From: Ancylostoma caninum
Lineage: Eukaryota > Nematoda > Chromadorea > Rhabditida > Ancylostomatidae
Reading direction: 5' to 3'
Assembly (NCBI GenBank): GCA_037903475.1
Contig: JBAJFG010000227.1
Location: 248,001 to 312,000 of the forward strand
Length of the DNA stretch: 64,000 nucleotides
This document shows, one piece after another, positions 46,190 to 58,045 of this stretch. Positions within the stretch are counted from its first letter, which is position 1, and the number at the start of each line of letters is the position of its first letter. The notes beneath the pieces were generated by a model. It was not told the origin of the DNA. It did no database searches and saw nothing but the letters and a program-made list of their open reading frames with translations. The position numbers and the translations under genes were made by a program.

Positions 46190-46520
46190 TTACTTTGTTG
46201 GGGTGCACTTCGGGTTTTGGAACATCTTCTGTTTGACTATTCTCTGAGCAGAACGGTGGATGATGGAGTAGAGCATCCACTTCTCATCTATGGTTGTCAG
46301 ACTGTTGAGCCAGCCGTGAATGCCTTTTTGGGGTTTTTGAAGTGAAGGGAAAATGTGCCATGTCGATCTGCGATCTCTGTGCATGGTTCACATCGACCGA
46401 GCTTTTGGACGTTGTGGATTGAGGACAATCGGCGGACTGCAGTTGACTGTAAATTACTAAGACTTTTCGATGATGCATGGTTGGTTTGGTACGGATCCAC
46501 TTCCATACCATTCCTTAGCA
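46190..46520 (-). pseudogene. Probable mariner transposase relic
   Basis: On the minus strand, across two frames, I see HNVQKLGRCEPCTEIADRHG (the linker before the catalytic domain), then WLNSLTTIDEKWMLYSIIHR, which matches the mariner DEKW signature around the first catalytic aspartate, then PKCTPTKQ. The remainder is unrecognisable, and frameshifts break the reading. It differs from the other two mariners here and represents a third, older insertion. Confidence 0.5.
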
Positions 46521-46570
46521 TATTGAGGCCGGATGTCCAAGAACTTTTGAACCAATCTAATATACGATAA

Positions 46571-48450
46571 TGTCATGTTGTGGATCCAGCTGCCTTTATA
46601 ATTGCCACGTTGTTAATGAAGCGAACAGCAGTAACTGACCTGTACCGAAAAAGCCGCTGCTAATTATAGGCACCACCCTTTGAAGTCCTCGCATTTAGGG
46701 TGAGTTGTATTGCGTGTGAAGGTCTGTCAGGGTATTACAACTATTAAAGAGAAACAAGGCGCGTCGTCCACTTCTGCGAATATTGCTGCACAACTATGGA
46801 TGACTTGGTTGTTCACATTAGGAAGTGCGGTTCGGTTCCCTGTTTGTGATAGCTACCTGTTTCGAACATCAAGAAAAGGCTGGACTTGGCGCGCCAGAAG
46901 GCTTCACTTCGCGCGCACTAGCACTTCGACGAGCCTGATTACGAGTTGCTATAGTTCACCCCTAACTACAGCCGCACACTTGAATATTCAACCCTTGTGT
47001 TCTTCCGCGGTTATAATACTCTGGCACTACCTCCAAACTTAGACGGGAACAGTCCCTAAAACATTGTCTTTAAACTTGTTGTGTAAACGAATGAGACGTA
47101 CTAGCATTGTTGTTAAGCATTGGTTTATTTGATTTAGTACTCACACAAGTGGTGTTGAGGATAACTGGACATTAATTATGTTGTAAACTTAGTCTGTGTG
47201 AAGAACTTCTCATGCGCTGGAATTATCATGATAATCTTCCCATGAAAAGTTGATGTTCATGTTATTTACTTAGTACATGGACATGCTTTAGTTTTTGTTC
47301 ACGCTTATGAAGTATCCCTACTATTACTAAAAAACCGATTGTTTTGAGCAAAAATGAGTGCGTTAAAATTGACGACTAGGTTCATGCTAATGGTCATGGC
47401 ACATTCCTCACCACTATCCTATTCGTTTTTCACTATACCAATGTTTAGATATGTGTATTGTGATCGGTTAGGCAAGATGCTAGAGAGGATACCACGTTTT
47501 GAGAATGACATATTGCCTGACTTTAGCATCCTTTGCATGTCTTTCATTTTCTGATTTCTTGTCATTACCTATTTACAGTTGCGCGTCGAGAGAAGGGTCA
47601 CTGCTAGGTGAAAACCATTCATATGTGTGAGGAGTAACCTTCCATACTATTAAGTCTAGCCATAACAGCAGATTCCATAGAGCAATGACTTTTCTATTGT
47701 ACTCGTTACTGCAAATAACGGTAGCATCCTGTTGTGCTTACTTATCCTTAGTTCTCTTTTAGAATTTCGCAAAATCTACCGAGAGGATCATCTGCTGCCG
47801 TAAGCGTCGTATCTCTGGAAATAAAACAGAATACACTATGGCAGCGAATGACTAGGAGGTAAGTGATGGTTGTTATCAATCACGAGGATCGACTGGTTTC
47901 CAAGCGTATGCATGCATCAGGGATAGAGCTATGCAAATAATAAATTCTCCAAATCTGTATGGTGCCGCGTATCAGCTGCTATTTACCAATATAAACCTCT
48001 CTTCTTCAAGCAGCTAAATAGTGATTCTACTGGTACTTTTGTTGAGCTTTCACTCCTCATCTCTCTGTTACCTGTTATTATATAACACGAACTCACACTT
48101 GACTCCGTAGCGGCTACAGTTTTCGTAGGGAAAGCATGTTCTCCTACATCTCTACTCGCTTAAATAAATATAGCTTGTGGCTAGGGTGGATGTCTTTGGC
48201 CAACTTCTCTCGGTAATTTCTTCCTACTATAGAGAAGTCCTAGCCAGACATTTTCTTGCTGATCTCGTTCTCCTTCTTGAGATATCCCCATGAACGATGG
48301 TATAGACTGAAATCGACCACCACCGATGAGGTTACAATTGTGCAGTTAGCAAGATTAGGTGCAAAAATAATGGAACAGATTCTGACTTCTACTTTATGAG
48401 TTGTTCATCAATTCCAAGAATGCCCAGCATCGCTAATAAGAAACAGTTTT
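46571..48450. other. No supported gene
   Basis: A plus frame of 110 codons (46710-47042) has no family resemblance. No repeats with recognisable ends. Confidence 0.35.
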
Positions 48451-48835
48451 TGGGCTTTAGCCGTTTGGACAACAAAAAGTGTCCAAGCGGACCTGTTTGT
48501 TGTGTTTAGACGTGTGCAATCGTGTCCAACGACGTGTTTAGACATTTATAACCGGGGTAGGGTTTGATGACCTGTAGTTTGCAAACAATGCCTGACTTAT
48601 TCATATTTCTATTCTAGCTCTAAGATTTTCTCATAATACAATGTAGCTGTATTTGCTGTACAGCAATGAAGAACATTTACAGTGGGCGTTAATGGTGCCA
48701 TCTTCCGCGGACTCGGGAAATTGGAAAAGAAAAAGTTGGGCATTGCTTTCAAACTGCAGGAAAATCATGCTCTACCGTGATTATACATGTCTGAACAAGT
48801 TGGACGCTTTTCGTTGTCCAAACGGCTAAAGCCCA
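48451..48835. mobile_element. 385-bp MITE with TGGGCTTTAGCC termini
   Basis: The terminal inverted repeat starts TGGGCTTTAGCCGTTTGGAC and continues AACAAAAAG, matched by the complement at 48807-48835. Complementarity extends inward (GTTTAGACATTTATAA against TTATACATGTCTGAAC). Flanks show GTTTT on both sides (48446-48450 and 48836-48840), a possible short target duplication. No coding capacity; the superfamily is uncertain. Confidence 0.75.
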
Positions 48836-49253
48836 GTTTTCGCATTTAGCCGAGCTCACTGATTGCAAGATCTTACCTGACTAGCTACTCTCACTCAGCG
48901 AGGAACTGTTTGAGTGCAGCGCGAAGGATTATTCGCCATCATGAAAACAGGGGAAGTTGCAAGATTTGACCCTTAGGCTCCATGTGAAATGCGGAAAGAT
49001 CCATGAGAATTCCCCTTAAAAGAACGAGGAAATGTGAGAAGTAATAATGTTAGATCATCATTTAAATGGTATTTTGCAGTTTGGCTGGCCTAAAGACGTC
49101 AATTTTACGAGTTACCTCAAAGAAACCGTAAGCTTTTTGAAGAAATAATTTGACTCAAGTTCAACGAAGTAATAATGTCTGCTTGCAGCAAATCACGGTC
49201 ACCTTCTCATGGATCCGAGTTGTCTATTGAACCTCTTAAGGAATCGGTAGGTA

Positions 49254-49421
49254 TACTGTCTTCGATCCGCCGTGTCCTGTCGCCGCACCGCCCGCCATGA
49301 CGCGTTGCGCCCTGCTGGCAGCGTTCCCGCAGCCAATCAGCAGAGTATCGATCGCCAGCAGTACACCACGCAGGATGGCTGGCGGTGCGTTGGCAGGATA
49401 TGGCGGATCGAAGACACTGTA
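49254..49421. mobile_element. 168-bp GC-rich inverted-repeat MITE
   Basis: The left end TACTGTCTTCGATCCGCC and its complement at the right (GGCGGATCGAAGACACTGTA) pair over about 40 bp, ending GCACCGCC. Inner segments (CTGCTGGC and GCCAGCAG) also pair. The GC content stands out from the AT-rich surroundings. No coding capacity. Confidence 0.75.
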
Positions 49422-50195
49422 GTTAGCCTATAGCATTTTTTCTTGTGCTCCAGCAACTACTTTTTAATATGATTTAGCTGTTGATCAACTCTACGTCGTC
49501 CTGTGCTCCAGCAATAACTATACCAGAAATCACGGTGACGGACAACGACGACTATCTTTGACGAATTCTTTTTACATCAGTAGTATCTATTGTGTATAGT
49601 TTTCTGCTACGATTTTTTCTAAATCCTTCGGCACCTGCACAACCGCACAGGATGATCTTCAACACGGTTGCTTTATTTTTGACTTGACCAACGAGCTTTC
49701 TTATTGTGCAGATGTAGTGTAATCATTTCTTGTCAGCCTCTTTTTCATAGTATCGAAAAAGACCAAAAATTTTGCATTTCTTTTCCTTTCATGTCTCTGA
49801 ATTTCACCAGAATTCCTGCTATTTTTTCTGGACATTTTATGGAAAGTTCGGTAACTATGCTACTACAGTGAGTGGAGCACGGTACCTTCCTTGATTTAGT
49901 GGATCAATACAAGTTTTGAAGGTTGAAACTAATAATCCGATGGCGTTTATAGGAAGATTTCGGATCTCAATCTGTGATTACTTTTCCCACTTTCTCGCCT
50001 TCGTTTTCTGTAGTAGATAGTGGAACCAATTACGGGACCTTCAAATTGTGTTTTTGCTTGTTGCTATGATAATAGATGTTGATTTTCCTTATGTGACACA
50101 TCTCTCGAGTTTCTCGCGTGAAGAAGTTGTAGTTGGCGGACGATATGCAGCAACTATGGGCGTCTTAAGCAGAAAGAACATTGACGAAAGATAGC
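49422..50195. other. No supported gene
   Basis: A short direct repeat TGTGCTCCAGCAA occurs at about 49445 and 49502. Nothing else recognisable. Confidence 0.35.
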
Positions 50196-50400
50196 CGTGC
50201 GGAACAGAGTTTCGGAACTTCACGACCAGAATTTCGCTATTCTCGAACGACATCACCATTGACCGTGGTTCGACAAACTGAGACTAGCTTGTAAAAACTA
50301 CAGTGGTATCCCCGTGGACATCATGTGAAGACTAGAAAAAGATAATATGGGAGCGTGAGTTGATGGCGGGCTAATAAACCACCTCAGAGCTCTAACATAC
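50196..50400 (+). pseudogene. Reverse transcriptase fragment of an RTE-type element
   Basis: The frame at about 50210 reads RNFTTRISLFSNDITID and, after a break, D-I-M-stop-RLEKDNMGA-stop-VDGG (about 50318-50370). These line up in order with NFTTRISPFYDDIIID and EDVMRKLEWDSMGVQVDGR of the intact RTE protein at 27488-30655. Stops, and the loss of the segment that should hold RGVRQGD, show this is a decayed relic of a related element. Confidence 0.65.
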
Positions 50401-51960
50401 TTCTCGAGCTTGATCACTCCGTGATCTACATCTACAGCGCCCTCCTTCTCGCGGTTAGTTTACACAACAATCTACCGAACCCGTCCACCATAGACAAATG
50501 CTGGATGGTTTGTGGCTCAGGGTGAGTATACTTGGCTTCCCTACTTCGGTACAGTCATTATTCCTTGAAATTCGCAAAAACGCTACTTTTCTCTACACTG
50601 GTGTTCTGTGTTTTCTGCTTGAGATCACGGGCCTTAAATCGCATCAGGATGAATACCAATTTGCAGACATTTCGGCGAAGATGTACCTTTAACATAAGTA
50701 ATTTCGGAACACATAGAACACTGAAATGCTTGTAACACACAGTAGTGGTCTGGAATTCTTCAACAAGCACATCATGAATCGGACGCGCAGTTACTACACC
50801 ATTATTAGCTTCCGCAACTAATTGCTTGTATGAGAAAAAGCGTGGGGTTAGGTATTGTAAGTGTGCAAAGGTTCTGGAGCAGAAGGTGATAGTTCATTTT
50901 TCAATGTTGTTTGTTCCATTAAAGCTTTAAAGATTTGCTATCAACACTAAGTTTGGAGGAGCCTTGTATCACACTTCTGTTATGTCTTAAAAACCCAATG
51001 TCATGGACAGCAATGTATTCTGTTGAACGTTGCTTCATTAGCTCAAATTCGGAGGATCGGAGGAGAAAGCGACCCGTGAAAATAGTGAGGCATTGGTGGA
51101 CAGTACCTTGTCTAAACTAGTTTCGTCAGATGGGTTTCCAAGGGTTGCAAGTGGTGATGAGAGTTTGGAGAATGCTGTATGAGGACGGCGATCTTCACGT
51201 CAAAGGCGTCCCGAAAGAGCAGGCTAGATCACAGTGTAACGCGAGCAGGACTTTACGAGAAAAGTTCTTAGCCGACAGCTGTTCAGCAGTTTCGCATCCT
51301 TATGTGTTAGAGGGGATCGTTTCCACATTAAAGGATTTTTTCTGAGAGCAATGTGGGCTTGGGAGGATTGCGCGCCCGGCACTCACTACGGCGCTCATAC
51401 GCGCTGTCCTCTCTCAATTTAGCCGCAGTTTTTGGGCCCTACCATCCTCACGTATAGTCATCCCCTCGCGACACTCGTTTTTTCTTCTCCATCATTCTAG
51501 AATAAGTTTGCACATTTCTTCTTCTGGAAGGAATGGATAATTAATTCGCAAATGCTAATCATCGTTACTGATTCCACTTTATGATGGAATTGTTTGCGCT
51601 CTGGTATCATCAGATCAACATTTGTTTTTTACTCTCGTAGGATTGGACAGTTGGACTTCTTCAGTAGATTTGTGTGCGCTAAAGTTATTTCAAATGCTCA
51701 CCATGTGCATAATTAGAGTCAATTCCAAAAAGATTCGAGCCGGAAGAGGAGCTGCACTGAGGCATCTTGCTGTTCTGCTCGAGGAAAAGGTTAGAGAAGA
51801 GTCTGGGTTATCCACCCTCATTTTGAATCAGGTCTAAGCAGTGCTGCTATATGTCCTATCTGAAATGAGCACTGCAGGCATGTCACATCATGACGCCGAC
51901 TTGTAGCAGCTGGCCCTGATCATCAATAACGAGTGAAAACACGTTGACGTGTTAAGGATG
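50401..51960. other. No supported gene
   Basis: Frames of 60-71 codons occur (for example 51130-51345 and 51622-51837), but no domain is recognisable and no splice chain could be fixed. Confidence 0.3.
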
Positions 51961-51967
51961 AAATGCT

Positions 51968-52095
51968 CGAGGAACGAAAGACATCGGGACAGAAACTTAC
52001 ATGGCTCCAGAGTTCTTTGACGTAACAAATACCGAAACGTATACCTCCAAAATCGACGTTTATAGGTATGGTATCATACAGTTCATAAACATCGA
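51968..52095 (+). pseudogene. Protein kinase activation-loop fragment
   Basis: The frame reads RGTKDIGTETYMAPEFFDVT, then NTETYTSKIDVYRYGII. This is the kinase subdomain VIII-IX signature: the APE motif, followed by the DVY.YG segment with its conserved aspartate. No HRD, DFG or N-lobe could be found upstream, and the frame soon becomes low-quality. It may be an exon of a degenerate kinase gene or a captured fragment. A partial second copy follows about 207 bp downstream. Confidence 0.55.
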
Positions 52096-52204
52096 TAATA
52101 AAAGTTTTAAGGCTTTATTTCCTAAGCGCTTGATGCTAGTATAATCCTCTCACTTTGGTTGCATGAAAAATCTGTTGTAATGTACCAAATTCCAGCACTG
52201 GTAT

Positions 52205-52262
52205 TGTGTTCTTCGCCATCGAGCTGTTTGACGTGACAAATACAGAACATTTTTCTGATCAA
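52205..52262 (+). pseudogene. Second, partial copy of the kinase fragment
   Basis: The sequence encoding ELFDVTNTEHF repeats ...EFFDVTNTETY of the fragment above, with a nucleotide word (GTTTGACGTGACAAATAC) matching one at about 52016. The downstream DVY.YG part is not preserved. This indicates a local duplication. Confidence 0.5.
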
Positions 52263-53920
52263 ACAACTGAAGGGAAAAGTTGGATTTCTCAATCTTCAGG
52301 ACTCTACCTTCGATCAGCTATTTCAAAAGACAGGGGATCTCAGTTCTAGTATAGTGACAAAATTTGTCGCAAAAAGGATTCACCGAAATTGGAAAAGAAT
52401 TGGAGAAATAGCGTCCAAATTCGTTGGCGAAGTTAAAGCAGGCCGTTTGCGTTCGTATATCACTCGATGGCGAATTCCGAAATGCCATTATTCAGGAGTT
52501 GACAGTACCAAGATCTCTAGCCTCTATAGGAGTCAAGAGGTTCAAGCGAATCGTGCAGTCACCTCAGCTTCTAGCAATTCCCATACCATTCTTCATCTAC
52601 TGTTCGCAGACAGCTGTCCTGAACAATACTTATTTGTCGTTCTGCAGGAGAATCTTGCAATGTTCTCGCAGAAATGGTACTGCATCTATGCCAACAAAAG
52701 CCATGTCATAACTAAGGCGCACACTATCGCATGACTAGCTTCTTCTGTCCTGTTACCAACAGCTCCACGGTCCATGTGTTTACTGTTGGATTCGTGGACT
52801 TCGTTCAAAGACACGGATGTCACAGCCAGTTCCGCAGCCTCTCCCAGGAATACACTCGTAATGAGGAACATCCCGGCCGGAAACACCTCCTAAATCCAGT
52901 CTTTGGATGTGTACTTCATAACGCCGTTCAAGCTTGAAGTGAAAAGGATCACATACTATATCCTCACACAAAATATCAACTTCGTGATCTCAAAGAGGGC
53001 ATCATTATCAAAATTCATTTCGCCGTGTACTGGGTATTTTGCCATATTTTTTCTCCCATACTGTACTTCGTTATTATTGAAAAGCAACAGGGTTTACGGG
53101 AGTATTGTTGATCCGGGGCATTTCCTAACTCGTGCTCAAATTTGCTTCCCTCCTGCTCTTTGCAGAATGTGCCTGCACCCGTTGCAACAGCATATATTTT
53201 TGTGCCTAACTTTCTCTCTCTTTCTCTTACTCTTTTAAAAACTTCGTTGTGGTACATTACTGCGGTTAGTAAAAGTTTCTTTTGGCATCTGTTTTGTCTT
53301 GAACAAGAAAAGTGGCTAATTTCAAGATGCCACCGAGCCAAGACTTTGTCAAACACCGCAGAAGGTTTTATACAGAGAATGTCGGCCTAGAGCTTACATG
53401 GTGTAAAACTAATGATCATTCATCTCCTATACAGGTCCGAATGCTGTTATAGAATAGAAATAAAAGTTTGCAGAACAAAATCCGTTGACGGGATGAACCC
53501 TCGAGCCTCATCCAATGAGTCTACATCACTACCGTCTTGGTATCCAGCTGTAACGTTGTGAGTGGAGCGTGTTCCATATCAGCATCGCAGGAAATCATCG
53601 TCGTGAAAATTTGAGCTTGTGTGAACCATTCAGTCTTCCAACCAAATACGACTCGTTTCGAGTTGTCAGCTTGTTAAAGTTGACATGTACTTCCTGGAAA
53701 GAGACCGGAAAAGAGTTTTCTGTACAAAAAGGTGCCTTCACACAATTCATCACCTCATCAGACATCATCACTCGAAGTTGACGTGTTTTTTCTGGGAACA
53801 CATCGGGAACAGCGGCCTTCTATACACTACCTCAACGAGGCCTGACCTTCGCGGCTAGTAAGTGTCCAATAACCGTCAGAATTGGGCGGTCAACTCCCTA
53901 CTATCTTTGCACACCTCTGA
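52263..53920. other. No supported gene
   Basis: A 126-codon plus frame (52354-52734) overlaps another of 95 codons. Neither has a recognisable domain. Confidence 0.3.
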
Positions 53921-53924
53921 AAAA

Positions 53925-54090
53925 AAATTTCGAAATTTTGATTATGCGAATATATTCGAAAACTAGCTTTCTTAATTGTTCCATCTTCGAATATGTACGA
54001 AAATAAGTTTTCCGGGCATTCGAATCTTAAACAATTATTCGAATAAATTTTTTTTGAATAAATCTTTCGAATGAAGGTCTTAGATTGAGA
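53925..54090. repeat. Cluster of TTCGAATA-type words
   Basis: ATTCGAA/TTCGAAT and close variants recur about nine times in 165 bp. A similar cluster is found at 61440-61650. The density of one short palindromic word resembles the subterminal repeats of some hAT elements, but no termini were found here. Confidence 0.55.
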
Positions 54091-54224
54091 CATTAGAGAG
54101 ACTCAAAACTCTAGCAATCTAAAACATTTTTCTTTCCACCCTTAAATTTATAAGCTTCGCCAAAATTGTTGACGAACATTTTCTTTTGGACAGGACCCTT
54201 CTCGTTCTGAGGAAGAACGGAATC

Positions 54225-54425
54225 ACCTTCACAGAAATTGAACAGTGACCGTAGTGACCACGTTTTTCGAGAAAAAAATGAACATCTCATAACATGTTGC
54301 AGTGGAGGCCGCGCAACACAAGTCGACTACATCCTCGTGCGCTGCAAGAAGCTGAGAAACGTTGTCGATGCCAAAGTGGTGCCCTCGGATGGTATTGCAC
54401 CGCAATTGCCAGGGAGGACCTACCA
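54225..54425 (+). pseudogene. Endonuclease-domain fragment of a non-LTR retrotransposon
   Basis: The frame reads VFREKNEHLITCCSGGRATQ, then VDYILVRCKKLRNVVDAKVV and PSDGIAPQ. This matches the C-terminal part of apurinic-type retrotransposon endonucleases, where (I/V)D(Y/H) and the final H/Q region are conserved. It is clearly a different lineage from the intact RTE element here, because the sequence around the aspartate differs. The rest of the element is missing. Confidence 0.65.
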
Positions 54426-54429
54426 AACT

Positions 54430-55640
54430 GAGCGGTTGCTAAACTCACGAAAAAGGTGGTGTTTGAGCCGAATTACAACAATTTGAACCGAAGGGTCCAT
54501 TTCGGCAATTGATTTCGCAACAACCTAATACTATTAAGAAATAGTTTAGGAGTGGTTCGAGGAAGATAATAAAGCGCTGCATCATTAGTTGTACTTCCAC
54601 AAGAGTATTACTTTGCTGATGAGAATTATTCAAGATGAGCAAGACTTTGCAAGTGTAAGGTGCTGTCTGTGAAAGTTTCGGATAGTGGGTGGAATATCAT
54701 ACGTGCAGAATATTATATACGACACCGGCTGGACAATACCGCTGTTCTGTGGGCCTCGATGTTTTGGAACCTAACAGGGAATTATCTATAACGCAAGGAT
54801 AGTAACATGTCCGCTTTTCACAAGGCTCTGAATCCCGCCGCAAAAAGGGCGAAGAGACTGCTCTGTATTTTATGCAATTCTGTCCCGCATTTTATGCAGC
54901 CTAAAAACCTCGTAAACACTGTCTCTGCGGGACTGCCAGCGGAAGACGCTGGTCTCACAGTGAACTCCGAAAACAGTACCTGAAGTCACTTCCTCTTATC
55001 ATTAGGAAAAGTATCCATTACTTTAGTATTCATTACTGTAATCAACGCAACCAGAGAAAGATCGGTCCCACAGCGATTTCCGCTACATCTATGCATTTAT
55101 GATGAAACATTGGCTACCGTCTCGTCAGATTTGCGCCATTCGCGAACACGGTCTATGGGCTGAGCCCATAATCAAAGAATATGACCATACGCCAGCCTCC
55201 CAACGTCCGCGCTCCAGAAAAATTTGCGGCGTTAACAGGATATATATCCTCTTAAGAAAGCACCGTAAGGGCGGCACTGACGGAAAAATGGATACAGGCG
55301 GCACTGACGGAAAAATGGATACAGTCTCCAATGACGAAAGCGAGAGGTTTAGACAGTGCTTCCGTGGTTTCGCGGTGGGACCCTACTCTAGAGGTCTCGA
55401 GCCCTCTGGGCGAGAGAGTGTTTACAACGACTTGACATTACGTAACAACAGTGTACGGACCAGAGTAGCCCCTCTGTTGGCGCTTTGGCTGTGTCTCAAC
55501 CTCGATTCGATGGACGAGCATCTTGAGAGGCCATGCAGTAATAGGCCGCACTCGGTTTTTGCCTTGCGATGTGCGTTTGGCGCACTTATTCAGGAGGTCC
55601 CGCAGAGATTAGGGAGTCGTTGGATCAGTGTTTGTTTTTA
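54430..55640. other. 180-codon frame of unknown nature and a 27-bp tandem duplication
   Basis: A plus frame at 55099-55641 has no recognisable family. Within it, a 27-bp unit (GGCACTGACGGAAAAATGGA plus TACAGGC) occurs twice in tandem at 55272-55325, keeping the frame. It ends just before the hAT MITE at 55657. I cannot tell whether it is coding. Confidence 0.3.
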
Positions 55641-55656
55641 AGAAGGACAGTACAAT

Positions 55657-56561
55657 CAGGGCGCAGCACCAGGTAGTCATTGACCACCAGGACTTAGTAG
55701 CGTCCTGCAGATTCAGGGGGCTTAGCACCAGTGTCCCGGGCGTAGCCAACCGCTAACCGTCTGCTGATGTTAGACACAAGCAGATTTCAGAGAGGCACTT
55801 CTGGAGGATCATCAAACTCGTGGCTGAACACCACCGTTGTTCAACCATTTACTCCATCCCTACCCTACACTCTGGTGCGCTCCAGTGATAATCAGGTGTT
55901 GCTCAACCTGTAGGAGACGTATCATGTTGGAATTTTGACTGTAGATGCGCACTATACCAACGAGTATCCCCCCAAAGTGGCACCATTCGTTTTTGAGAAA
56001 CCGTCTTCGTTTTTAAGAAAACCGTCATTAATGGTCAAAAAGTGGTTTTTGACCATTTCTTGACCATTAATGACAGTTTTTTCCAAAAACGAAGACGATT
56101 TCTCAAAAACGAAAGATGCCACTTTGAGGGAGAGTTGATACCACCTAGGCGCATTTCTTGGAGTTGACAGCGTGTCGGAACCCTTCTTCAAAAAGGAGAA
56201 ATTTCCTGGGAAAGTTCCCGGTTCAAGAAAAAAACACGCTCCAATGACAATTTCTTGTATCTGGCAGGTCCTATAACAAGTTTCAACGAGTTCTAGCGGG
56301 ATCAAACAGTTCCGTACTGAGATCGGTTTTCCGAGGATTTTAGCCTGAATTTGAGATGATTTAGGCTGTCTTCGCTAAATGGTACGCATTTCTTGCTGAA
56401 ACATCATTCGTCGTCTCACTAACGCTTATTCAAGTCACTTCTTTAGTGGTATCTGCTTTTCCTGAAAGAACCCTATCGTGTAGGTACTTAGTAGCCCATT
56501 TCGGAATCCGACTGGACTTAGTACTCCCCAAACGACACTGACCACCTAGTGCTGCGCCCTG
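55657..56561. mobile_element. 905-bp hAT-type element with perfect 8-bp duplication
   Basis: The termini are CAGGGCGCAGCACCAGGTAG and its near-complement CTAGTGCTGCGCCCTG. Flanking repeats AGTACAAT are identical (55649-55656 and 56562-56569). No transposase frame is present. It contains a long internal foldback (55954-56143). Confidence 0.85.
55954..56143. repeat. Internal foldback of the hAT-type element
   Basis: The left arm (about 55973-56045) and right arm (about 56055-56126) are reverse complements over roughly 70 bp, with CAAAGTGGCA at one end and TGCCACTTTG at the other, around a GGTTTTTGACC-like centre. Weaker pairing extends outward. The transcript would form a strong hairpin. Confidence 0.75.
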
Positions 56562-56754
56562 AGTACAATCCAACACACAGGAAGAACGGGTCATCCTAAG
56601 CTGTTGTGACATTTCCTGAAAGCACATGCAAATGACCAAACTCTGAATATTTCCTTTCTTCCATCATTCTCGAGATTTACAAGGAGTGCGGGTGCACTGA
56701 TGACGGACAAATGTGCTGGAGCTCCATAGTTCAGAAAAAAACACCAGAACACCA

Positions 56755-58045
56755 GGATAGAAATCCACCGATCGAGAAAGGGTCCGCCGTGCCCCAACAA
56801 CGGGGGAAACGCCAAGATACGGGTCCACGGATGGAGAACGGGTCTGCCTACGGCCAGTAGTCCGAAAAACTCCAGGATATGGGTGCACGAATGGAGAATG
56901 GATCCGTCGTGGCCAATAGTATGGAAACACAAGGATGAGGGTCCATGGGTGGAGAGTGGGTCTGCCGTGGCCAATTCTAGAGAAAACACCAGGATAAGGG
57001 TCCACAGATGGGGAACGGGTTGGCAGTGGCCCAGTAGTGGGGGAAACGCCAGTATAGGGGTCCACGATGAAGAAAGGGTCTGTCGTCCAATTGTAGGGAA
57101 AACACCATCATACGGGTCAATGGACGGAGGATGGATCTGCCACAGCCCAATAGTGGGGAAAACCTCAGTATTGGACGGAGGATGGGTCTGCTACGGCCCA
57201 GTAGTGCGGAAAACGTCAGTATGCGGGTCCTCAAATGGAGAATGGGTCTGCCTGCGGCCAGTAGTCGGGAAAACGCCACTATATGGGTGCACGGATGGAG
57301 AAAGAACCAGTCGTGGCCAATAGTAAGACAAACGCCAGGATAAAGGTCCACAGATGGGAAATGGGTCTGCCGTGGCCAATTAGAGGAAAATGCCAGCATG
57401 CGGGTCCACAGATGGAGGATGGGTCGGCCTGGCCCAGAAAAAACACCAGGATAAGGGTCCATGGGTGGATAATGGGTCTGCAATTTTAGGGAAAACACGA
57501 GGATAAGGGTCCGAGGATGGAGGATAGGTACGCGTGGCCCAGTAGTGGGAAAAACGTCAGTATACGGGTTCTCAGATCGAGAATGGGTCTCCCGGCTGCC
57601 AGTAGTGGGGAAAACGCAAGGATGTGGGTGCACGGATAAAGAATGGATCCGTCGTGGCCAATATGTAGTAGGGAAACACCAGGATTAGGGTCCATGGGTG
57701 GAGAGTGGGTCTGTCGTAGCCAATTTCAGGGAAAACACCAGGATAAGGGTCCAAGGATGGAGAATAGGTTCGCCGTGGCCCAGTAGTGGGAAGAACGCCA
57801 GTATGCCGGTCCACGAATGGATGATGGGTCTGCCGTGGCCAATGGTAGGGAAAACACTAGGATAAGGGTCCACGGGTGGAGGATGGGTCTGCCGTGGCCA
57901 ATTTTAGGGAAAACACCAGGATAAGGGTCCAAGGATGGAGAATGGGTCTGTCTTGGCCCAACCGTGGGGAAAACGTCAGGATACGGGCTCACAGATGGAG
58001 GATGGGTCGGCCTGGCCCGGTAATGGAGGAAACGCCAGGATAACG
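56755..58045 (+). repeat. Minisatellite C, about 59-bp unit, about 22 diverged copies
   Basis: The unit has the order GGGAAAACACCAGGATAAGG, GTCCACGGATGGAGAATGGG, TCTGCCGTGGCCAATAGT. It is homologous to minisatellite A: same period, and GGGGAAACGCC, GGGTCCA(A/C), (G)ATAAGGGT and GCCG...AGTGGGG in the same order and sense. Copies are more diverged than in A and B, so the array is older. Overlapping 70-220 codon frames in all phases are repeat artefacts. Confidence 0.9.
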
